From an uncultured Duncaniella sp. (lineage in GTDB: Bacteria > Bacteroidota > Bacteroidia > Bacteroidales > Muribaculaceae): a stretch of DNA of 64,000 nucleotides. Positions 44,373 to 53,062 of the stretch are shown here, one piece after another. Positions within the stretch are counted from its first letter, which is position 1, and every line of letters begins with the position of its first letter. The stretch spans positions 1-64,000 of the forward strand of contig CAJUCI010000013.1 in assembly GCA_910584825.1 (NCBI GenBank), given 5' to 3'. Below the pieces are notes generated by a model. That model searched no databases and was not told the DNA's origin. It worked only from the letters and a program-made list of their open reading frames with translations. Made by a program: the position numbers and the translations under genes.

Positions 44373-46898
44373 ATGAAAAAAATGCTAACGTTTGCCGCAG
44401 GGCTTCTGCTGGCGGCGAGTGCGGCGGCGATTACGCCCGACAAGGCGTGGAACGAGCTGTACCCGCAGATTGAGAAGTCAATCGAGCAACCTACATTCCG
44501 TGCGAAGGACTACAAAATCTTCGACTACGGCAAAAAATCAAAGACAAAGGGGTTTCTCTACACCGAGCTTATAAATAAGGTGATAGACGTGTGCTCGCGC
44601 GAGGGAGGCGGCCGTGTGGTCATCCCCAAAGGCACATGGCTCACAGGCCCCATCACCATCAAGGATAACGTGAACCTCCATCTCGAGGAGGGCGCGACAC
44701 TGCTCTTCACAGCTGACACCACACAGTATCCCGTGGTGCGCACCCGCTGGGAGGGCATGGACTGCTACAACTACCAGCCTATGGTCTATGCCATCGGCGC
44801 AAAGAACATAGCCCTCACAGGCAAGGGCACCGTTGACGGTGCCGCCGACAACTCCACATGGTGGGGCATGAGCGCGAAACGCGGCCATGACTACACCGGC
44901 GAGGGCACCATCGCCACCCAGAAGATAGGCCGTCCGCTGCTCCAGGAATGGAACGAGAACGCCGTGCCCGTCGAGAAGCGTCAGATGGGCCCCGGCTACG
45001 GCATGCGTCCCCAGCTGGTCAACTTCGTCGACTGCAAGAACGTGCTCATCGAGGATGTGACGCTCCTGCGCTCACCCTTCTGGGTAATCCACCCCCTCTT
45101 CTGCGAGAACCTGACCGTGCGCGGCGTTCACATCCAGAACGAGGGACCCAACGGCGACGGATGCGACCCCGAGTCGTGCAAGAACGTGCTCATCGAGGAC
45201 TGCTTCTTTGACACCGGCGACGACTGCATTGCCATCAAGAGCGGCCGCAACCGCGACGGCATCACCGCCGCCCGCCCCACCGAGAACGTTATCGTGCGCA
45301 ACTGCCGCATGAAGAACGGTCACGGCGGCATCGTGGTAGGCTCGGAAATCTCAGGCGGCTTCACCAACCTCTTCGCTGAGAACTGCGTGATGGACTCGCC
45401 CGACCTCGACCGCGTGGTGCGCATCAAGACCAACTCATGCCGCAGCGGCGTAATCGAGAACATCTTCTGCCGCAACATCGAGGTGGGCCAGTGCAACGAG
45501 GCCGTGCTCAAAATCAATCTGCTCTATGAGCGCAAGGAGGCATGCGACCACAGCTATCCCCCTGTCGTTCAGGACGTATATCTCGAGAACATCTCATGTA
45601 AGGAGAGTCAGTATGGCATCGTAATCGAAGGCTTCGAGGACCTCTGCAACGTACGTGACATCGAGGTCAAGGACTGCAAATGGGACGGTGTGAAGAAGGG
45701 CGGCAACTCAATCAGCGGCCTCACCAAGAACGTGCGCATAGCCAACACCTATATTAATGGCAAACTCGTCGAGGAGAACGCCCCCCTCTCGCAGGTGATG
45801 ACCCTCTCGGAGATGAAGCGCAACCCCGAGAGCTGGCAGCTCGACTTCAGCAAGAGACCCAAATGGACATACTCAATCGGCACCGAGCTTGACGCCATGC
45901 TCGCCGTGGCCGACCGTTACGGCGACGACCGCATCGCATCATACGTCATCAGCTATGTCGACACCCTCGTCAATCAGGACGGCACCATCACCGGCTACAA
46001 GATTGACCACTATAACCTCGACCAGGTAAAGGACGGAACACTCCTGCTCCAGGCCTATGACCGCACCGGCGAGGAGCGTTACCTCAAGGCCGCCCACACC
46101 CTCTGGGAGCAGCTCAAGGGTCAGCCCCGCACCGCCGACGGCGGCTACTGGCACAAGAAAATTTATCCCCATCAGATGTGGCTCGACGGCCTGTTCATGG
46201 CCGAGCCGTTCAGCGCGAAGTATGCCAACCGCTTCCTCACCGGCAAGGACAAAGAGGAGGCATGGAACCATATAGCCGACCAGTTTATCGTCGTGGCCAA
46301 ACACACCTACGACCCCAAGACCGGCCTCTACCGCCACGCTTGGGACGAGAGCAAGGAGCAGCGTTGGGCCGACAAGGAGACCGGCCAGGCTCCCCACGCA
46401 TGGGCACGCGCAATGGGATGGACATTCATGGCCCTTCTCGACGTGCTCGAGGAGATGCCCCAGGACCACCCCAAGCGTCCCGAACTCGTCAAGATATTCC
46501 GCTCGTTTGCCGACGGCATCGTCAACGCCCAGGACACCAAGAGCGGATGCTGGTATCAGGTGCTCGACCAGCCCGGCCGCGAGGGCAACTATCTGGAGGG
46601 CACAGCCACAGCCATGTATGTCTACGCGCTGCTGCGCGGTGTGCGCATGGGCATCATCGATGACTCATATCTCAACGCCGCCCTCACCGGATGGAACGGC
46701 ATGCAGAAACACCTCGTGCGCAAGGACAAGGACGGCACCATCTCGCTCACCAACTGCTGTGCCGTAGCCGGCCTCGGCGGTGAGAAGAACTATCGCGACG
46801 GCTCGTTCGAGTACTACATCTCCGAGCCTATCCGCGACAACGACGCCAAGGGTGTAGGCCCCTTCATCAACGCCTGCCTCGAGATGGAGCGCATGTAA
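44373..46898 (+). CDS. GH28 polygalacturonase - GH105 unsaturated rhamnogalacturonyl hydrolase fusion
   Basis: Exported enzyme of 841 residues, signal peptide MKKMLTFAAGLLLAASAAA. Residues about 45-460 form a GH28 beta-helix with GTVDGAADNSTWWG, GDGCDPESCKNVLIEDCFFDTGDDCIAIKSG (catalytic Asp cluster near 280), NGHGGIVVGSEISGG and VVRIKT. Residues about 490-841 form a GH105/GH88 alpha/alpha barrel with HQMWLDGLFMAEPF, HAWDESKEQRWADKETGQAPHAWARAMGWTFMALLDVLEEMP and GNYLEGTATAMYVYALLRGV. GH28 opens galacturonan or rhamnogalacturonan, and GH105 removes unsaturated galacturonyl ends left by lyases, so the fusion couples two successive steps, probably in the periplasm. The start at 44373 is set by the signal peptide. 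First gene of the pectin island. Confidence 0.93.
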   Translation: MKKMLTFAAGLLLAASAAAITPDKAWNELYPQIEKSIEQPTFRAKDYKIFDYGKKSKTKGFLYTELINKVIDVCSREGGGRVVIPKGTWLTGPITIKDNVNLHLEEGATLLFTADTTQYPVVRTRWEGMDCYNYQPMVYAIGAKNIALTGKGTVDGAADNSTWWGMSAKRGHDYTGEGTIATQKIGRPLLQEWNENAVPVEKRQMGPGYGMRPQLVNFVDCKNVLIEDVTLLRSPFWVIHPLFCENLTVRGVHIQNEGPNGDGCDPESCKNVLIEDCFFDTGDDCIAIKSGRNRDGITAARPTENVIVRNCRMKNGHGGIVVGSEISGGFTNLFAENCVMDSPDLDRVVRIKTNSCRSGVIENIFCRNIEVGQCNEAVLKINLLYERKEACDHSYPPVVQDVYLENISCKESQYGIVIEGFEDLCNVRDIEVKDCKWDGVKKGGNSISGLTKNVRIANTYINGKLVEENAPLSQVMTLSEMKRNPESWQLDFSKRPKWTYSIGTELDAMLAVADRYGDDRIASYVISYVDTLVNQDGTITGYKIDHYNLDQVKDGTLLLQAYDRTGEERYLKAAHTLWEQLKGQPRTADGGYWHKKIYPHQMWLDGLFMAEPFSAKYANRFLTGKDKEEAWNHIADQFIVVAKHTYDPKTGLYRHAWDESKEQRWADKETGQAPHAWARAMGWTFMALLDVLEEMPQDHPKRPELVKIFRSFADGIVNAQDTKSGCWYQVLDQPGREGNYLEGTATAMYVYALLRGVRMGIIDDSYLNAALTGWNGMQKHLVRKDKDGTISLTNCCAVAGLGGEKNYRDGSFEYYISEPIRDNDAKGVGPFINACLEMERM

Positions 46899-46920
46899 CC
46901 GCCCCGACTCACCGAAACAC

Positions 46921-46979
46921 AGCCGGACTGCTCAGACCGTCGCCCGCATCGCGACGGACTGAACAGTCCGGCTCGTTTT
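46921..46979 (+). terminator. Two-part hairpin after the GH28-GH105 gene
   Basis: Outer stem AGCCGGACTG/CAGTCCGGCT (46921-46930 with 46964-46973) encloses an inner stem CCGTCGC/GCGACGG (46937-46943 with 46951-46957), followed by a short T-rich run. Likely terminator; a weak -7-like TAATTTTG at 47055-47062 may start the next unit. Confidence 0.75.
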
Positions 46980-47129
46980 ATGCAAATTAACCAAAATTCA
47001 TAATTGCGCGTTAAAAAAAGTCAGCCTTTGGGTGATATATCATAGAAAATTTCGTAATTTTGGGACGAATTTTATACTCACGTGAAGTGCACACGCCTCA
47101 CGATACCATCTAAAACCTTAAAACTACAT

Positions 47130-48821
47130 ATGATGAAAATGACTTACCGCACCGCGCTGCTCAGTCTCGCGCTGGCAGGTGCAGCAAACATGCCGGCTGG
47201 AGCCTACGTGTCAGAAGTATGGTGTCCCGACCAAGGTAACGGCAAGTATATCAACCCCGTAATCGACGCTGACTACTCCGACCCCGACGTTGTGCGCGTG
47301 GGCGATGATTACTATATGACAGCCTCGAGCTTCTCTGACATCCCCGGTCTGCCCATCCTTCATTCCAAGGACCTCGTCAACTGGACCATCATAGGCCATG
47401 CCATAGCCGAAATGCCCGACTATGCCAAGTTTGCCACCCCCAACCACGGCAACGCCGTCTGGGCCCCCGCCATCCGTTATCACAACGGCGAGTTCTATAT
47501 CTACTACGGCGACCCCGACCTGGGCATCTTCATGACCAAGACCAAGAACCCCGCCGGACCGTGGGAACCCCTCGTGCACGTGCACAAGGCCAAGGGCATC
47601 ATCGACACCTGCCCCTACTGGGACGAGGACGGCAAGGCCTACCTGGCCCACGGATACGCAGGCAGCCGTGCCGGAGTCAAGAGCATCATCGGCATGATAG
47701 AGATGACACCCGACGGCAAGTCGACCATCGGACAGGACCGCATCATCTATGACGGACACCTCGAGAACGAGACCATCGAGGGCGCAAAGATGTACAAGCG
47801 CGGCGACTGGTATTACATCTTCTCACCCGCCGGAGGCGTTGCCACAGGCTGGCAGGAAGTGCTCCGCTCTAAGAACCCCTGGGGTCCCTACGAGGTGCGC
47901 AACGTCATGGAGCAGGGCGACACCGACATCAACGGCCCCCATCAGGGCGCGTGGATTGACACCCCCGACGGCAAGGAGGACTGGTTTATCCACTTCCAGG
48001 ACAAAGGCCCCTACGGGCGCGTAGTCAACCTCGAGCCTATGGTATGGCTTGGGAACGGCTGGCCCGTAATCGGCGTAGACCCCGACGGCGACGAGCGCGG
48101 CATCCCCGTGCGCACCTACAAGAAACCCAACGTAGGCAAGACATACCCCAAAGAGACACCCCAGGAGAGCGACGAGTTTGACTCGATAGAGCTTGGCAAG
48201 CAGTGGCAGTGGAAGGACAACCCCAGCGCGCTGTGGTATTACTGCGACGCAGCCGCCTCCAAGCTCCGCCTCTTCTCCAATCAGCAGCCCGAGGGCAAGA
48301 CCCTCTATGACCTCCCCAACCTGCTGCTTCAGAAATATCCCGCACGCAACTTCACAGCCACTGCCAAGGTGCAGTTCTTCCCCCGCAAGAAGAACGGCAA
48401 GCTGATGGCAGGCGAGCGTGCCGGCATCGTGGCCATGGGCTACAACTTCGGCGCACTCGCGCTCGAGAGCCGCGAGGACGGCATCTATCTCGTCCAGACC
48501 GACTGCTACAAGGCCAACAAGGGTGGCAAGGAGACCGAGGTCGAGGCCATCAAGCTCACCGATGGCGACAAGGAGATGTATCTGCGCATGCGCGTGGACT
48601 ACACCGGCGTCAAGAACCCCACACAGAAGCCCGACTATAAGGCCGAGGCCACATTCTTCTACAGCCTCGACGGCAAGAAATACACCAAAATCGGCCGTCC
48701 CGTCAAGGTTGACGTAGGCCACTGGATTGGCTCGAAGTTCGGCCTCTTCTGCTCACGTGACTGGCACAGCAACGACAGCGGCTGGCTTGACATCGACTGG
48801 TTCCGCGTAACTAAGAAATAA
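47130..48821 (+). CDS. Glycoside hydrolase family 43 (xylosidase/arabinofuranosidase type)
   Basis: Exported five-bladed beta-propeller enzyme (563 residues). The catalytic domain (about 35-320) has NPVIDADYSDPDVVRVGDDYYMTASSF with the base Asp, IDTCPYWDEDGKAYLAHGY with the pKa-modulating Asp, and ENETIEGAKMYKRGDWYYIF with the acid Glu. A C-terminal beta-sandwich (about 345-563) resembles the GH43_C2 domain. Expected to trim arabinose or xylose side chains from pectic polymers. I use the ATG at 47130, giving signal peptide TALLSLALAGAANMPAGA; a GTG at 47082 is less likely. Confidence 0.9.
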   Translation: MMKMTYRTALLSLALAGAANMPAGAYVSEVWCPDQGNGKYINPVIDADYSDPDVVRVGDDYYMTASSFSDIPGLPILHSKDLVNWTIIGHAIAEMPDYAKFATPNHGNAVWAPAIRYHNGEFYIYYGDPDLGIFMTKTKNPAGPWEPLVHVHKAKGIIDTCPYWDEDGKAYLAHGYAGSRAGVKSIIGMIEMTPDGKSTIGQDRIIYDGHLENETIEGAKMYKRGDWYYIFSPAGGVATGWQEVLRSKNPWGPYEVRNVMEQGDTDINGPHQGAWIDTPDGKEDWFIHFQDKGPYGRVVNLEPMVWLGNGWPVIGVDPDGDERGIPVRTYKKPNVGKTYPKETPQESDEFDSIELGKQWQWKDNPSALWYYCDAAASKLRLFSNQQPEGKTLYDLPNLLLQKYPARNFTATAKVQFFPRKKNGKLMAGERAGIVAMGYNFGALALESREDGIYLVQTDCYKANKGGKETEVEAIKLTDGDKEMYLRMRVDYTGVKNPTQKPDYKAEATFFYSLDGKKYTKIGRPVKVDVGHWIGSKFGLFCSRDWHSNDSGWLDIDWFRVTKK

Positions 48822-48862
48822 ACCCTCTGACCCAACCTTTTATCACATACACGACACATACC

Positions 48863-49876
48863 ATGAGAATCAAACTGACAGCATTGCTCGCCGCTATCAT
48901 CATGGGCTGCCTCGCAGGGCACGCCGCCGATGACAAGTGGAAACACGACATCTATGTGGCCCAGGACGGTTCGGGCGACTATAAGACAGTCACCGAAGCC
49001 CTTGACGGCATCCGTGCCTATATGGACTACGTAGTCACCGTCCATATCGCCGACGGTGTGTACAAGGAGAAAATCGTAATCCCCGCGTGGCTGAAAAACG
49101 TAGTCTTCGAAGGCCAGAGCGCGGAGGGCACGGTCATAACCTTTGACCACCATGCCAATATCGACAATATGGGCACGTTCCGCTCCTACACGGTCAAGGT
49201 CGATGCCTCTGACATCATATTCCGCAACCTCACCATCGAGAACAACGCTCCCCAGCTCGGCCAGGCCGTCGCACTCCACACCGAGGGCGACCGTCTCCAC
49301 TTCATCAACTGCCGTCTGCTCGGCAATCAGGACACCCTCTTCACCGGCGGCAAGAACACCCGCCTGATGTTTGAGGACTGCTACATCGAAGGCACCACCG
49401 ACTTCATCTTCGGCTCGGCCACAGCCTACTTCAAGGAGTGCACCATCCACTCCAAGCGCAACAGCTACGTCACCGCCGCCTCCACCCCCGAGGATGTGAA
49501 GATTGGCTACGTCTTTGACCGCTGCAAGCTCACCGCCGCCCCCGATGTGACCAAGGTGTATCTCGGCCGTCCCTGGCGTCCGTATGCCCACACCATGTTC
49601 ATCAACTGCGAGCTCGGCTCGCACATCCTCCCCGCAGGATGGCACAACTGGAACAACGCCGCCAACGAGGCTACCGCACGCTATGGCGAGTATGGCTCGA
49701 CAGGCCCCGGCGCATCGGCCGACGGACGTGTGGCATGGGCCAGCAACCCCTCTGACGAGGAGGTAAAGGCTCTTCTCGACATCGAGAACGTGTTCACCCA
49801 GACCACCTCATGGCAGCCTACCGACTGCTACGAGAAGCCGCAACGGTTCACACAGCCCCGAGCAAAGAAAAAATAA
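48863..49876 (+). CDS. Pectin methylesterase (CE8)
   Basis: Exported right-handed beta-helix esterase (337 residues) removing methyl groups from homogalacturonan. All family motifs are visible: GVYKEK, QAVALHT, GNQDTLFTGG (first catalytic Asp), DFIFGSATAYF (second Asp) and LGRPWRPYAH (substrate Arg). Signal peptide LLAAIIMGCLAGHAA. It lies 41 bp after the GH43 gene and upstream of the galacturonate catabolic genes, consistent with demethylation before GH28 attack. Confidence 0.95.
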   Translation: MRIKLTALLAAIIMGCLAGHAADDKWKHDIYVAQDGSGDYKTVTEALDGIRAYMDYVVTVHIADGVYKEKIVIPAWLKNVVFEGQSAEGTVITFDHHANIDNMGTFRSYTVKVDASDIIFRNLTIENNAPQLGQAVALHTEGDRLHFINCRLLGNQDTLFTGGKNTRLMFEDCYIEGTTDFIFGSATAYFKECTIHSKRNSYVTAASTPEDVKIGYVFDRCKLTAAPDVTKVYLGRPWRPYAHTMFINCELGSHILPAGWHNWNNAANEATARYGEYGSTGPGASADGRVAWASNPSDEEVKALLDIENVFTQTTSWQPTDCYEKPQRFTQPRAKKK

Positions 49877-49924
49877 CCCCTCAAAATAATCATCAGAAAA
49901 CATAATTAATCTATACCAATACAA

Positions 49925-51406
49925 ATGAAAGCTTTAAACAAATTGACAGCACCCAAGGCTGTCGCCCCCGAAAGAATCATACAGTTTGGCGAAGGCAACT
50001 TCCTCCGCGCATTCGTTGACTGGATTATCAAGAACATGAACGACAAGACCGACTTCAACTCGTCGGTAGTCGTAGTGCAGGGCACACCCGACGCATTCGT
50101 AATGCAGCTCCTCGAAGGTCAGGACTGCCTCTATCATGTCAACCTTCAGGGACGTCTCGACGGTGAGGTTGTCAATTCTTTCACCCGCGTCGACGTCATC
50201 AGCCGCGGCATCAGCCCCTTCACCCAGACCGATGCCTTCCTCGCCCTCGCCGACCAGCCCGAGATGCGTTTCGTCATCTCCAACACCACCGAGGCCGGCA
50301 TCGCATATGACGACACCTGCAAGCTCGCTGACCGTCCCGCCGCTTCATATCCCGGCAAGCTCACCCAGCTCCTCTATCGCCGCTACAAGACATTCAACGG
50401 CGCACCCGACAAGGGCTTCATCATCATGCCCTGCGAGCTGATTTTTGAGAACGGCCACCACCTCAAGGACATCATCAACAAGTATATCGAACTTTGGAAA
50501 GAGGACCTCGCAGCCGACTACGAGGGCTTCAAGGCATGGTTCAACACCTACTGCTACGTATGCGCCACCCTCGTTGACCGCATCGTGCCCGGATTCCCCC
50601 GTAAGGAGATTGCCCAGATTCAGGAGAAGCTCGGCTACAAGGACAACATCGTGGTACAGGGCGAGGCATTCCACCTCTGGGTTATCGAGCGCGCATCTAA
50701 CATGACCCTCGAGCAGCTCCGCGCCGAGTTCCCCGCCGAGAAGGCCGGACTCCAAGTGCTCATCACCGACTCCGAGGCTCCCTACCACGAGCGCAAGGTG
50801 ACTCTGCTCAACGGCCCGCACACCGTGCTCTCACCCGTGGCCTACCTCAGCGGTGTCAACATCGTTCGCGACGCCTGCAACCACCCCGTAATCGGCAAGT
50901 ACATCCACAAGGTGCAGTTTGACGAGCTTATGCAGACCCTCAACCTCCCGATGGACGAGCTGCAGAAGTTCGGTGCCGACGTGCTCGAGCGTTTCAACAA
51001 CCCCTACGTCGACCACCAGGTTACCTCAATCATGCTCAACTCGTTCCCCAAGTTCCAGACTCGCGACCTTCCCGGCCTCAAGGTTTACCTCGAGCGCAAG
51101 GGCGAGCTTCCCAAGGGTCTCGTGCTCGGTCTCGCAGCCCTCATCACCTACTACAAGGGCGGCAAGCGTGAGGATGGCGCAGAAATCAAGCCTCAGGACG
51201 ACCAGAAGATTATGGACCTCCTCACAGAGCTTTGGGCTACCGGCGACACCCGCAAGGTGGCCGAGGGCGTACTCGCTGCCAAGGACCTCATCTGGGGCGA
51301 GCACGGCGACCTCAACACCATCCCCGGCCTCACCGACCTCGTGGTTGAATACCTCGACAAGATTCAGGCCAAGGGCATGCTCGAGACTGTTAAGGAAATC
51401 ATCTAA
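49925..51406 (+). CDS. uxaB: Tagaturonate reductase (altronate oxidoreductase)
   Basis: Cytoplasmic NADH-dependent reductase (493 residues) of the mannitol dehydrogenase superfamily that converts D-tagaturonate to D-altronate. N-terminal nucleotide-binding motif RIIQFGEGNFLRAFVDWII; FVISNTTEAGIAYDD and the substrate-binding KVTLLNGPHTVLSPVAYLSG are characteristic. Assignment as UxaB rather than UxuB or MtlD follows from the uxaA and uxaC neighbours and the motif set. First of the four-gene uxaB-uxaA-uxaC-exuT run. Confidence 0.92.
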   Translation: MKALNKLTAPKAVAPERIIQFGEGNFLRAFVDWIIKNMNDKTDFNSSVVVVQGTPDAFVMQLLEGQDCLYHVNLQGRLDGEVVNSFTRVDVISRGISPFTQTDAFLALADQPEMRFVISNTTEAGIAYDDTCKLADRPAASYPGKLTQLLYRRYKTFNGAPDKGFIIMPCELIFENGHHLKDIINKYIELWKEDLAADYEGFKAWFNTYCYVCATLVDRIVPGFPRKEIAQIQEKLGYKDNIVVQGEAFHLWVIERASNMTLEQLRAEFPAEKAGLQVLITDSEAPYHERKVTLLNGPHTVLSPVAYLSGVNIVRDACNHPVIGKYIHKVQFDELMQTLNLPMDELQKFGADVLERFNNPYVDHQVTSIMLNSFPKFQTRDLPGLKVYLERKGELPKGLVLGLAALITYYKGGKREDGAEIKPQDDQKIMDLLTELWATGDTRKVAEGVLAAKDLIWGEHGDLNTIPGLTDLVVEYLDKIQAKGMLETVKEII

Positions 51407-51416
51407 TTCAATTAGT

Positions 51417-51486
51417 AATTATTAATTAGTAATTAGCAATTGACCTGTCAGCATTTACATTAATTGCTAATTACTAATTAATAATT
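51417..51486. repeat. Perfect 25-bp A+T-rich palindrome inside the uxa operon
   Basis: Arms 51417-51441 and 51462-51486 are exact reverse complements with a 20-nt loop. They consist of AATTA/TAATT words and lie between the uxaB stop and the uxaA start; a poor terminator because it lacks G+C, more likely a small repeat element or processing site. Confidence 0.85.
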
Positions 51487-51508
51487 GCTAATTAAACCAA
51501 GACTTAGC

Positions 51509-53023
51509 GTGAAGGACTTTCTTAAGATTAACCCTGCCGATAACGTAGCCGTTGCCATCAATCCCCTCGCCGAGGGTACGGTGGTCAACGTCGAAGGGGT
51601 CGGCGACGTCACCCTCGTCAGCGACATCCCCGCCGGGCACAAGTTTGCCCTGCGCGACATCGCCGAGGGTGAGAACATCATAAAATACGGATTCCCCATC
51701 GGCCACGCGCGTCACGCCGTAGCCAAGGGTCACTTCCTCGACCACAACGACATCAAGACCAATCTTGAGGGCCAGCTCGACTACAGCGACATCGCCATCA
51801 AGAACCACAACTGCCCCGCACCCGGCTCGGCACTCAAGGGAGCCGAGGCCACATTCCGCGGCTACGTGCGTCCCGACGGCCAGGTAGGCATCCGCAACGA
51901 GCTTTGGGTCATCCCCACAGTGGGATGCGTCAACGGCATCGTCAAGCAGATTGTCGACCGCGTGAACGCCGAGACCCGCGCCGAGGGTGTGGACGGCATC
52001 TTCGGATTCCCCCACAACTATGGCTGCTCGCAGCTTGGCGACGACCACGAGAACACCAAGAAGATACTCCGCGACATGGTGCATCACCCCAATGCCGGCG
52101 GCATCCTCGTGGTGGGTCTCGGATGCGAGAACAACCAGCCCAAGGTGTTTGAGGAGTTCTGCGGCGACTATGACCGCGACCGTGTCAAGTTCATGGTGTG
52201 CCAGGAAGTAGAGGGCGACGAAGTGGAGACCGGCGTGCGCATGCTCACCGCGCTCTACGAGCAGGCCCGCAAATGCGAGCGCACCGAAGTGCCCGCATCC
52301 AAGCTGCGCATCGGACTCAAGTGCGGCGGCTCGGACGGCTTCTCAGGCATCACAGCCAACCCGCTTCTGGGCGAGTTCTCCGACTGGCTCTGCGACGTGG
52401 AGGGTGGCACCACAGTGCTCACCGAAGTGCCCGAGATGTTTGGCGCGGAGACCATACTCATGGAGCGTTGCGCCAATGACGAGCTGCTCGGCCAGACCGT
52501 ATCGCTCATCAACAACTTCAAGCAGTACTTCCTGAGCCACGGCGAGCCTGTTGGCGAGAACCCCTCGCCCGGCAACAAGGCCGGCGGCATCTCCACACTC
52601 GAGGAGAAGGCCCTCGGCTGCACCCAAAAGTCAGGCAAAAGCCCTGTGTTCGGCGTCATGGAGTACGGCGAGCGCATCCGCGAGCATGGCCTCAACCTGC
52701 TCTCGGCCCCCGGCAACGACCTCGTGGCCTCGACAGCCCTCGCCGCCGCCGGATGCCAGATGGTGCTCTTCACCACCGGACGCGGCACCCCCTTCGGCAC
52801 ATTCGTACCCACAATGAAGGTATCGACCAACTCGGGCCTGGCCAAGCGCAAGCCCACCTGGATTGACTTCAACGCCGGACGCCTCGTCGAGGACCAGTCG
52901 ATGGAGCAGGTGCTCAAGGAGTTTATCGACTATGTGCTCCGCGTAGCCAACGGCGAACAGGTCAACTCCGAAAAGGCCGGCATCCACGAAATCGCCATCT
53001 TCAAGAACGGCGTGACACTCTAA
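51509..53023 (+). CDS. uxaA: Altronate dehydratase
   Basis: Dehydratase (504 residues) converting D-altronate to 2-keto-3-deoxygluconate. N-terminal SAF-like domain (about 1-90; KINPADNVAVAINPL), then the UxaA catalytic region with FRGYVRPDGQVGIRNELWVIPTVGCVNGIVKQI, FPHNYGCSQLGDDHENTKKIL, LGCENNQPKVFEEF, LKCGGSDGFSGITANPLLGEFSDWL and the C-terminal TTGRGTPFGTFVPTMKVSTNS. No ATG is available near the N-terminus; I choose GTG at 51509, with TTG 51485 as an alternative that falls inside the palindrome. Confidence 0.92.
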   Translation: MKDFLKINPADNVAVAINPLAEGTVVNVEGVGDVTLVSDIPAGHKFALRDIAEGENIIKYGFPIGHARHAVAKGHFLDHNDIKTNLEGQLDYSDIAIKNHNCPAPGSALKGAEATFRGYVRPDGQVGIRNELWVIPTVGCVNGIVKQIVDRVNAETRAEGVDGIFGFPHNYGCSQLGDDHENTKKILRDMVHHPNAGGILVVGLGCENNQPKVFEEFCGDYDRDRVKFMVCQEVEGDEVETGVRMLTALYEQARKCERTEVPASKLRIGLKCGGSDGFSGITANPLLGEFSDWLCDVEGGTTVLTEVPEMFGAETILMERCANDELLGQTVSLINNFKQYFLSHGEPVGENPSPGNKAGGISTLEEKALGCTQKSGKSPVFGVMEYGERIREHGLNLLSAPGNDLVASTALAAAGCQMVLFTTGRGTPFGTFVPTMKVSTNSGLAKRKPTWIDFNAGRLVEDQSMEQVLKEFIDYVLRVANGEQVNSEKAGIHEIAIFKNGVTL

Positions 53024-53062
53024 CACCAATCATTAATCCCAAACAACCATTTCATTCCGCAT

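Noticed and set aside
47823..48722. 299-codon minus-strand frame opposite the GH43 gene
   Set aside because: Leu/Val/Ala-rich shadow produced by the biased codon use of the real gene; no motif and no promoter.
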